In this document: positions 1 to 4,058 of the stretch, one piece after another
Layout of the letters: each line of letters begins with the position of its first letter
How positions within the stretch are numbered: position 1 is the stretch's first letter
NCBI GenBank assembly: GCA_023249695.1
Contig: JAHFCD010000184.1
Span: forward strand, 1-5,673
DNA from: Elusimicrobiota bacterium
GTDB taxonomy: Bacteria > Elusimicrobiota > Elusimicrobia > UBA1565 > UBA9628
Direction: 5' to 3'
DNA: 5,673 bases
The notes under the pieces: generated by a model
Told to the model about the DNA's origin: nothing
What the model saw: only the letters and a program-made list of their open reading frames with translations
Database searches by the model: none
Translations under genes and position numbers: made by a program

Positions 1-1
1 C

Positions 2-220
2 AAGGGCTTCTCCCGCGACGGCCTCTCTCTCGTCCTGCTGACGACCACGGACGCGTTCTTCTACCACGAGGACTGCGACATCTGCGCCGCCGTCGAGCGC
101 TGCTCCCTGAAGGACGGCTCGATCACGAACTTCAAGACCGCGCATAGCGTGGACTGCGGCGATCTGGCGCCCTTCCTGAAGAAGAACGTCGCGTACAGCG
201 CCTGCCCGCTCGTTCCGTAA
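2..220 (+). CDS. C-terminal fragment of an unknown cysteine-rich protein
   Basis: The 5' end lies outside the window. An open frame of 72 codons runs from the window edge to a TAA at 218-220. I do not recognise the family. The visible tail has five cysteines (fragment residues 25, 28, 34, 52 and 68), including a C-x2-C-x5-C cluster just after a Tyr-His-Glu-Asp stretch. Such spacing suits disulfide bonds in an exported protein or metal binding, but neither is shown. A hydrophobic stretch (residues 8-13) looks like a core beta strand rather than a membrane helix. The stop codon sits 2 bp before the -10-like hexamer of the next gene, so the two genes are adjacent but may be transcribed separately. 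The frame is credible because its GC-rich third positions match the neighbouring genes and it ends cleanly before a promoter. Function unknown. Confidence 0.65.
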   Translation, partial: KGFSRDGLSLVLLTTTDAFFYHEDCDICAAVERCSLKDGSITNFKTAHSVDCGDLAPFLKKNVAYSACPLVP

Positions 221-222
221 GC

Positions 223-228
223 TATAAT
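223..228 (+). promoter_or_regulatory. -10 promoter hexamer TATAAT, probably giving a leaderless mRNA
   Basis: A perfect TATAAT ends 6 nt before the GTG at 235. A transcript starting at the usual distance from a -10 box would begin at or within 1-2 nt of that GTG. There is no purine-rich Shine-Dalgarno sequence between them. I see no convincing -35 hexamer about 17 bp upstream (around 200-205). The same hexamer-to-start spacing recurs at 3043 and 3584. Confidence 0.65.
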
Positions 229-234
229 CGCGGC

Positions 235-567
235 GTGACAAAGCTGATCCGGCTGGCGCTCGTCGCCTCCGTGCTCTACGGCACGGGCGCGCATTGGGCG
301 GTGCTCCAGACCTATGCCTGGGCGACCATGTCGATGACCGGCCAAACCGATCCGTGCCGTGTCTGCCGGATCGTCGAAAAAGGGTCCACGAACCCTTCGC
401 CCGCCCCGTTTCTTTCCGGAGCCGCCGTGGATTTCGCCGTTTCCGTCGCTCCGCTCCAGATCGCCGTGCTGTCCGCGAGCGCCGCTATCGTTTTGACGGT
501 CCCAACCGCTTCCTCCGTGGCGCTCCCTCCCTTCGTTCCGCCTCCCAAGAACCGCCTCCCCGCCTAA
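235..567 (+). CDS. Small two-helix membrane protein with a CxxC motif
   Basis: A 110-residue protein of unknown function. Residues 4-30 form a hydrophobic, signal-anchor-like segment after a short basic N-terminus. Residues 64-90 form a second hydrophobic helix. Between them is a D-P-C-R-V-C motif (C41, C44), and the C-terminus is proline-rich with a few basic residues. The arrangement H-W-A-V-L-Q, then a helix end, then P-C-x-x-C resembles small uncharacterised proteins of high-GC diderms that carry an HPCPLC-type motif. That comparison is from memory and uncertain. C41 and C44 could bind metal or form a disulfide in the periplasm. The GTG start at 235 is chosen because it sits 6 nt after TATAAT and keeps the basic N-terminus. 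The stop lies 41 nt before the next gene, which has its own strong ribosome binding site, so the two are probably co-transcribed. A longer frame starting at 294 overlaps this gene and is not used. Confidence 0.6.
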   Translation: MTKLIRLALVASVLYGTGAHWAVLQTYAWATMSMTGQTDPCRVCRIVEKGSTNPSPAPFLSGAAVDFAVSVAPLQIAVLSASAAIVLTVPTASSVALPPFVPPPKNRLPA

Positions 568-597
568 TCGGTCCGCGCCTCGCGGCGCGTCAATCAA

Positions 598-604
598 AGG
601 GAGG
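598..604 (+). promoter_or_regulatory. Strong Shine-Dalgarno sequence AGGGAGG
   Basis: AGGGAGG lies 4 nt before the ATG at 609. It decides the start of the beta-barrel gene, whose frame stays open far upstream to 294. It is the only clear ribosome binding site in the window. That fits an internal operon gene being translated from a leadered message, while the genes directly after -10 boxes lack such a site. Confidence 0.7.
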
Positions 605-608
605 AATC

Positions 609-1586
609 ATGAAATCTCATTTCTTTGCCGTCGTCGTCGCCGTGGCCGTCGCCGTTCCGCGCCCCGCCCTCGCCAGCTGCGGCGCGATGGCCTGCAGCAT
701 CGAGCACGTTCAGGCCGAGCCGCCGAAGGCGGGCCGCGCGAGCCTCGATCTGTCTCTCCAGTACGTCGATCAGGTCATTCCGCGCGCGCTGGGCGAACGC
801 GCGCCGGTCGGCCTCGTCCCGAACGCGGACCACGACGAGGTGCGCACGCTCAGCCGGATCTGGACGACGCGCTTCGACTACGACGCGAACGACCGCTGGG
901 GCGTCGGGTTCTCTTTGCCGGTGGTCTCGCGTTTCCATGAGCACGTGGACGTCGCCGCCGGGGAGCGCAAAACCTGGACCTTCACCGGGGTCGGAGACCT
1001 GCTCGTCGATCTGCGCTGGACGGCGTGGCGCGGCGAGGGGGCGGACGCGCCCGCCGCGACGCTGACCTTGGGCGGGAAGTTCCCGACCGGGCGCACCGGC
1101 GCGCACAACGACTCGAGCACGGCCGAGGTGCCGCTGCAGCCCGGGTCCGGCTCCTACGACGCGATCGCGGGCGCCGTCTACACGCAAAATCTGGGCCGCG
1201 GCGCCGGCGGGCGCGCCCGCTCCGTCTTCGCCCGCGCCGCCTACCGCAAGAACGGCCCGGGCTCGCGGCGCTATCAGCTCGGCAACGAGTTCCAGGCGAC
1301 GCTCGGGGCGTCCGTTCCGGTGCTGAAGCCGCTCGACCTGAGCGCGCAGGCGAGCCTGCGCGTGCGGCGCAAGGACCAGCCCGGCGATACGCCCGAGGAC
1401 GTCTCGTTCACCGGAGGCGAGTACCTGCACCTGAGCCCCGGCCTGCGTTGGCATTGGGGCGGGGGATTGTCGACCTACGCCTACCTGCAGCTGCCGGTGC
1501 ATCAGCGCGTCAATCGCCAGCAATTGACGGCGGATCGGGCGTGGATGTTCGGCGTGACCTGGGAGTTCGCCGCGCCGGCGCTTTAG
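609..1586 (+). CDS. Outer-membrane beta-barrel protein, PF13557 (phenol MetA)-like
   Basis: A 325-residue protein. Residues 1-22 form a signal peptide (K2, hydrophobic 5-16, cleavage likely after A-L-A). L21-A22-S23-C24 also fits a lipobox, so lipidation at C24 cannot be excluded. A C-G-A-M-A-C pair (C24, C29) follows. The rest is alternating beta-strand sequence with family-like signatures: G-V-G-D-L-L-V-D-L-R-W at 127-137, L-T-L-G-G-K-F-P-T-G at 152-161 and Q-P-G-S-G-S-Y-D at 177-184. These recur in order in the 'MetA-pathway of phenol degradation' family of putative outer-membrane channels, whose substrates are mostly unknown. The penultimate strand W-M-F-G-V-T-W-E-F is barrel-like, although the protein ends A-A-P-A-L rather than in an aromatic residue. 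The length is normal for the family. The start is fixed by the Shine-Dalgarno sequence and signal peptide. The stop TAG falls in the CTTTAG duplication at the edge of the repeat element. Its partner is probably the CxxC membrane protein just upstream. Confidence 0.72.
   Translation: MKSHFFAVVVAVAVAVPRPALASCGAMACSIEHVQAEPPKAGRASLDLSLQYVDQVIPRALGERAPVGLVPNADHDEVRTLSRIWTTRFDYDANDRWGVGFSLPVVSRFHEHVDVAAGERKTWTFTGVGDLLVDLRWTAWRGEGADAPAATLTLGGKFPTGRTGAHNDSSTAEVPLQPGSGSYDAIAGAVYTQNLGRGAGGRARSVFARAAYRKNGPGSRRYQLGNEFQATLGASVPVLKPLDLSAQASLRVRRKDQPGDTPEDVSFTGGEYLHLSPGLRWHWGGGLSTYAYLQLPVHQRVNRQQLTADRAWMFGVTWEFAAPAL
1581..1586 (+). repeat. Left copy of the putative target-site duplication, CTTTAG
   Basis: CTTTAG here is repeated in direct orientation at 1896-1901, just outside the inverted-repeat element. 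It contains the TAG stop of the beta-barrel gene. Because the hexamer begins CT and ends AG, its outer two bases also look like part of the terminal inverted repeats. The true duplication could therefore be 4 bp (TTTA) or 6 bp. Confidence 0.65.
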
Positions 1587-1607
1587 GAGTGTGTCCGAGT
1601 AATAGCG
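1585..1607 (+). repeat. Left terminal inverted repeat, 23 bp
   Basis: It is perfectly complementary, 23/23, to 1875-1897. It starts AGGAGTGTGTCC and ends GTAATAGCG. Pairing fails at the next inner base (1608 against 1874) and resumes for three more pairs. The first two bases are also the AG of the TAG stop codon, so the repeat proper may start at 1586 or 1587. Confidence 0.8.
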
Positions 1608-1615
1608 TGGCCCTC

Positions 1616-1714
1616 GGAGAGTCGCATCTGACCGATGGCTAGGCGCGACGAGCGAGGATAGCCGTAGCTATCTGAGCGAGGAGCAACAACGCCATCGGTC
1701 AGATGCGACTCTCC
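1616..1714 (+). repeat. Left 99-nt hairpin: 24-bp perfect stem with 51-nt structured cap
   Basis: Stem arms 1616-1639 and 1691-1714 pair at 24 of 24 positions. The cap (1640-1690) contains an inner hairpin: GATAGC (1657-1662), loop CGTA, GCTATC (1667-1672). The flanks of the inner hairpin, GAGCGAG (1650-1656) and TGAGCGA (1673-1679), are the same length. They can pair as G.A, A.G, G-C, C-G, G.A, A.G, G.U, bounded by a C-G pair (1649/1680). Two further mismatched G/A pairs (1648/1681, 1647/1682) and two Watson-Crick pairs follow outward. Together they make a nearly continuous helix rich in tandem G.A pairs. The cap reads in the direction of the upstream rightward gene, so it would be in that gene's 3' UTR. 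No T-run follows the stem. Confidence 0.75.
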
Positions 1715-1725
1715 CCTCCGCTTAT

Positions 1726-1756
1726 AGATTTTCGTCGATTACATCGACGAAAATCT
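1726..1756. repeat. Central 14-bp hairpin at the element's midpoint
   Basis: AGATTTTCGTCGAT (1726-1739) and its exact complement (1743-1756) are separated by TAC, centred on 1741, the exact midpoint of the element. The base of the stem is AT-rich on both strands, giving TTTT inside the arm. No T-tract follows the stem in either direction, so it is not a standard intrinsic terminator, although weak bidirectional termination is possible. Confidence 0.7.
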
Positions 1757-1767
1757 TGATAGGAATG

Positions 1768-1866
1768 GGTCGAACGACGTTATCTGTCCGCGTCGTTGCT
1801 CGTCGCTCACATACCTACAGGTATGCTCGCTCCTCGCGCCTAGCGGACAGACAACGTCGTTCGACC
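1768..1866 (-). repeat. Right 99-nt hairpin, mirror copy of the left one with a different stem
   Basis: Arms 1768-1791 and 1843-1866 pair at 23 of 24 positions. The exception is A1782 against C1852, which becomes a U.G wobble on the minus strand. The 51-nt cap (1792-1842), read on the minus strand, matches the left cap at 43 of 51 positions, with inner hairpin CATACC-TGTA-GGTATG. The stem sequence matches the left stem at only 10 of 24 aligned positions. The cap orientation and the wobble both favour folding of minus-strand RNA, which is the 3' end of the leftward TPR gene's transcript. Confidence 0.75.
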
Positions 1867-1874
1867 GAGAGCCC

Positions 1875-1897
1875 CGCTATTACTCGGACACACTCCT
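1875..1897 (-). repeat. Right terminal inverted repeat, 23 bp
   Basis: It is the exact reverse complement of 1585-1607. It begins directly after the stop codon of the leftward TPR gene, so that gene's transcript would start its 3' UTR with this repeat, as the rightward beta-barrel gene's does with the left copy. Confidence 0.8.
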
Positions 1898-1901
1898 TTA
1901 G
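1896..1901 (+). repeat. Right copy of the putative target-site duplication, CTTTAG
   Basis: It is identical to 1581-1586. On the minus strand it supplies the TAA stop (1898-1900) of the TPR gene. Collapsing one copy joins the flanks into a site where the TAG of the rightward gene and the TAA of the leftward gene overlap by one base pair. Confidence 0.65.
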
Positions 1902-3031
1902 TAGCCGGTGAAGAAGGGCGCGGTGTCCTTGGGGCCCGCGGGGTAGCGCTCGGTCCGGAAGCGAGCGGCGAGCGCGGCCGGGGTCTTGTCCTTGATCCGG
2001 CCGTACAGCTCGTCCGCCTCGCGGGGCTTGCCCTGGAAGTCGAGGAGGTTCGCGCGGCGCAACAGCACCCAATCCTTCATGCCGCGCGGGTGGGGGAGGC
2101 GGTCGAGCGCGACGAGCCAGCGTTCGGTGTCCGCGGCGCGCTTCTGGAGCAGGCGGCTCTCGGCCGCGCGGTACAGGGCCCAGGCGCGCGCGGGCGCGCG
2201 CACCGACGGGTGCAAAGTCTCGATCCATTTCCCGTCGGGATCGGCGAGGGCGACGGCCGCGTCGAAGTCCCCGCGCCGCTCGGCGACGTAGGCCCGGCGC
2301 AGGCGGTAGATCGGATTGTGCGGGTAGCGCGCCGCCAGCTCGGCGAGCAAGGTCTCGGCCCCGGCCCAGTCGGCCTCGTCGTCCTTGGAGAGGATGACGG
2401 CCAGCACCGAGCGCGCCTCCATGCGCGCGATCCCGGTCGAGTGAGCGACGCTCCACAGCTCGGCGAGGCCGAGCTTGCGGTCGGCGCTTTCGCCGACCAG
2501 GAGATAGGCCAGCGGCTTGGCGCCGGCGGGCATGCGCGCGGCGAAGTAATGGTACATGCCCATGCCGAGGCGGGCGTCGGACAGCGCCGGGTCAAGCGCG
2601 AGCGCCTTCTTCAGATGCTTGATCGACGCGGAGGCGTCGGGCAGGGCCCGGAAGAACTTCTTTTGCGCCATGTTCGCCCGCGCGCGGAAGCCGAGCGTCG
2701 CCCCCAGGTAATAGTGGGCTTCGGCGGGGTTCGAGCCCATGATCGCCTTGGCCGCATTTTCGGCGGCCTCGCTGTCGAGCTCGAAGGCGCGGTAGGTGTC
2801 CGTCGAGCGCATCCCCTCCGCGGTCCAGTGCTGGTACGACGAGACGCCCCGGTAGAAGGCCCCGGCGGGGTGGTTCGGGCGGCGCGCCGCCAGCGCGTCG
2901 GCGGCGGCCCGGGCCTTGTCGAACTGCATGTCGTAGAACAGCTCCACGACGCCCGCCAGCTCGCGCTCCATCTCGGGCGGAGCGGCGGCCGCCGGGGCGG
3001 CGAGCGCGAGGAGGAGGAGGCAGAGGCTCAT
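1898..3031 (-). CDS. Exported tetratricopeptide-repeat-type protein of unknown function
   Basis: A 377-residue protein. Residues 2-17 are a run of Leu and Ala ending A-A-A-A-P, a Sec signal peptide but without the usual positive residue near the start. The rest is alpha-helical with TPR-like spacing. Clear candidates lie near 25-58 (ending R-R-P-N-H-P), 105-150 (A-H-Y-Y-L-G ... A-L-A-L-D-P), 222-257 (ending G-D-F-D-A-A-V-A-L) and 323-350. A distinctive segment, R-L-G-M-G-M-Y-H-Y-F near 154-163, follows the second repeat, a pattern I associate with uncharacterised TPR proteins. TPRs bind protein partners, here probably in the periplasm. The frame stays open to a TTG at 3061, but that would overlap the divergent gene. 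The ATG at 3031 gives a clean signal peptide. The gene is convergent with the beta-barrel gene and divergent from the CbiX-like gene. No enzymatic motif is seen. Confidence 0.75.
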   Translation of the reverse strand: MSLCLLLLALAAPAAAAPPEMERELAGVVELFYDMQFDKARAAADALAARRPNHPAGAFYRGVSSYQHWTAEGMRSTDTYRAFELDSEAAENAAKAIMGSNPAEAHYYLGATLGFRARANMAQKKFFRALPDASASIKHLKKALALDPALSDARLGMGMYHYFAARMPAGAKPLAYLLVGESADRKLGLAELWSVAHSTGIARMEARSVLAVILSKDDEADWAGAETLLAELAARYPHNPIYRLRRAYVAERRGDFDAAVALADPDGKWIETLHPSVRAPARAWALYRAAESRLLQKRAADTERWLVALDRLPHPRGMKDWVLLRRANLLDFQGKPREADELYGRIKDKTPAALAARFRTERYPAGPKDTAPFFTGY

Positions 3032-3036
3032 GGTCA

Positions 3037-3044
3037 AAGATATA
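3037..3044 (-). promoter_or_regulatory. Probable -10 region of the leftward TPR gene
   Basis: Read on the minus strand, the 23-bp gap gives TATATCTT just before GACC-ATG. TATCTT (spacer 5 nt) or TATATC (spacer 7 nt) could serve as the -10 box, again very close to the start codon and without a Shine-Dalgarno sequence. The AT-rich core overlaps the -10 box of the rightward gene. Confidence 0.45.
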
Positions 3045-3048
3045 TAAT
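3043..3048 (+). promoter_or_regulatory. -10 hexamer TATAAT of the CbiX-like gene, leaderless type
   Basis: A perfect TATAAT ends exactly 6 nt before the ATG at 3055. The intervening bases CCCTCG contain no ribosome binding site, so the mRNA is probably leaderless. Any -35 contact would fall inside the divergent TPR gene's 5' coding region, and no good match is visible. Confidence 0.65.
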
Positions 3049-3054
3049 CCCTCG

Positions 3055-3576
3055 ATGGCAAACAAAGAGGCGGTCATACTGATCGGCCACGGCGGCACGG
3101 CGACGGATACGCCGCGTCCGCTGATCGGCGAGCTGAAGAGGCTCGAGGCGGAGCGCCAGGCCCGGCGCGAGCTCAAGATGAGCCCGCGCGAGGCGGAGCT
3201 CGACAAGCAGGTCCGCGAGTGGCCGCGCACCCCCGAGAACGACGCTTATAAGGTCGGCGTCGACGCGATCGCCAAGGCCCTGGCCCCCCGGCTCGGCGGG
3301 CGTCAGCTCGTCACCGCCTACAACGAATTCTGCGCCCCGTCGGTCGAGGACGCCATCGAGTCCCTGGTCAAGGACGGCTGCACGCGCATCAGCCTGATCT
3401 CGACGATGTACACGCGCGGCGGCGTCCACGCCGAGCGCGAGATCCCCGGCATCGTCGTCGAGGCGCGCAAGAACCATCCCGGAGTCGAGATCGAGTACGC
3501 CTGGCCTTTCGACGCCGATTATCTCGCCGGCTTCCTGGCCGGCCAGCTCGCCCGCGCCCTTCCTTCAGGCGCCTAA
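3055..3576 (+). CDS. CbiX/SirB-like sirohydrochlorin chelatase-family protein
   Basis: A 173-residue cytoplasmic protein of the class II chelatase fold (CbiX/SirB), which inserts cobalt, nickel or iron into sirohydrochlorin-type tetrapyrroles. It begins V-I-L-I-G-H-G-G with H12 in the family's first metal-binding position. Its second half has the matching G-G-V-H-A-E-R-E-I-P (H125), equivalent to the family's G-V-H-x-x-x-D-I-P. The A-Y-N-E-F-C-A-P-S strand (88-96) also fits. It is a single-domain form. Between about 22 and 62 it carries a charged, helical insertion (K-R-L-E-A-E-R-Q-A-R-R region) not needed for the minimal fold. No cobalamin, siroheme or F430 gene is visible nearby, so the true substrate is uncertain, and it may be a standalone relative. 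It starts 6 nt after TATAAT. Its stop is 19 nt before ndk, which has its own -10 box. Confidence 0.75.
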   Translation: MANKEAVILIGHGGTATDTPRPLIGELKRLEAERQARRELKMSPREAELDKQVREWPRTPENDAYKVGVDAIAKALAPRLGGRQLVTAYNEFCAPSVEDAIESLVKDGCTRISLISTMYTRGGVHAEREIPGIVVEARKNHPGVEIEYAWPFDADYLAGFLAGQLARALPSGA

Positions 3577-3583
3577 TATTCGC

Positions 3584-3589
3584 TAGAAT
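3584..3589 (+). promoter_or_regulatory. -10-like hexamer TAGAAT before ndk, leaderless type
   Basis: TAGAAT (5 of 6 to consensus) ends exactly 6 nt before the ndk ATG at 3596. The 19-bp intergenic gap has no ribosome binding site. ndk could therefore be transcribed from its own leaderless promoter as well as by read-through from the upstream gene. Confidence 0.55.
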
Positions 3590-3595
3590 CGCCGC

Positions 3596-4054
3596 ATGGC
3601 CATTGAACAGACGCTTATTCTCATCAAGCCGGACGGCGCTTTCCGCAAGCTGACCGGCCTCACCATCGACCGCCTCGACGCCACCGGCCTCGAGATGGTC
3701 GGCGCGAAGATGATCGCCGTCTCCGACAAGCTGGCGCGCGACCACTACTCGTCGCTCTCCGACAAGCCCTTCTTCGAGGACCTGATCAAGTACATCCGCG
3801 GCGGCTATCACGGCATCAAGGACAGCCGCATCCTCGCCCTCGTGTACCGCGGCGAGAACGCGATCAAGGCCGTCCGCTTGGTCGCCGGCGCGACGAACCC
3901 CGAGGCTGCGACGCCCGGCACGATCCGCGGCACGTTCGGCCGCATGAACAGCGTCACCAAGCAGTTCGAGAACGTGATCCACGCCTCCTCGGACCCGACG
4001 GACGCGGCGAAGGAAGTCGCGCTCTGGTTCAAGAAAGACGAAATCATCCCCTAA
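3596..4054 (+). CDS. ndk: Nucleoside diphosphate kinase
   Basis: A 152-residue cytoplasmic enzyme that moves the gamma-phosphate of ATP to other (d)NDPs through a phosphohistidine, keeping nucleotide pools balanced. All landmarks are present in order: K-P-D-G at 11-14, H-Y (50-51) before D-K-P-F-F (56-60), the G-A-T-N-P ... P-G-T-I-R-G-x-F-G block at 98-115, and the active site N-V-I-H-A-S with H129. E140 in D-A-A-K-E matches the conserved Glu that orients the histidine. The Kpn-loop proline corresponds to P107. After the histidine it reads H-A-S-S-D-P rather than the common H-A/G-S-D-S, a small local variation. The length is slightly above the usual 140-150. The gene ends 4 nt before the hydrolase-like gene, so the two are probably co-transcribed. 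Confidence 0.96.
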   Translation: MAIEQTLILIKPDGAFRKLTGLTIDRLDATGLEMVGAKMIAVSDKLARDHYSSLSDKPFFEDLIKYIRGGYHGIKDSRILALVYRGENAIKAVRLVAGATNPEAATPGTIRGTFGRMNSVTKQFENVIHASSDPTDAAKEVALWFKKDEIIP

Positions 4055-4058
4055 GTCC

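Larger units (their letters stand above)
1585..1897. mobile_element. 313-bp nested-palindrome, MITE-like element between convergent genes
   Basis: This non-coding block fills the whole gap between two convergent stop codons. Its parts, from the outside in, are: perfect 23-bp terminal inverted repeats (1585-1607, 1875-1897); two 99-nt hairpins (1616-1714, 1768-1866); and a 14-bp hairpin (1726-1756). Every part mirrors its partner exactly about base 1741. CTTTAG lies directly repeated at the two boundaries. It has no transposase and no coding capacity, so if mobile it would depend on an enzyme elsewhere, as MITEs do. It is visibly less GC-rich than the flanking genes. The terminal repeats begin GAGTGTGTCC, and I cannot assign them to an insertion-sequence family. 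Alternatives are a bidirectional transcription terminator, a structured 3'-UTR module, or a REP/BIME-like single-strand hairpin element. The inverted-repeat geometry is directly visible. Mobility is inferred from the flanking duplication. Confidence 0.75.

Noticed and set aside
294..608. A 105-codon N-terminal extension of the beta-barrel reading frame from the ATG at 294
   Set aside because: It overlaps the CxxC protein in another frame, has an Arg/Pro-rich shadow-like composition, and would bury the signal peptide that begins at 609 directly after a strong Shine-Dalgarno sequence.
594..1523. Long antisense frames opposite the beta-barrel gene and other genes
   Set aside because: These Arg/Gly/Ala-rich frames are expected shadows of high-GC coding sequence. 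They show no domain motifs, signal peptides or suitable starts.
1726..1756. Central hairpin as a standard rho-independent terminator
   Set aside because: No T-tract follows the stem on either strand, and the loop is only 3 nt. It is better explained as the centre of the palindromic element, though weak termination is possible.
1616..1866. CRISPR-like repeat array
   Set aside because: There are only two related caps, in opposite orientation, each embedded in its own hairpin. There are no regularly spaced direct repeats.
1587..1897. A small gene inside the inverted-repeat element
   Set aside because: No frame has a credible start, ribosome binding site and length, and the sequence is accounted for by the paired arms and caps.
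3032..3061. TTG start at 3061 for the leftward TPR gene, adding ten residues
   Set aside because: It would overlap the start of the divergent gene and run through both -10 boxes. The ATG at 3031 begins the signal peptide directly.
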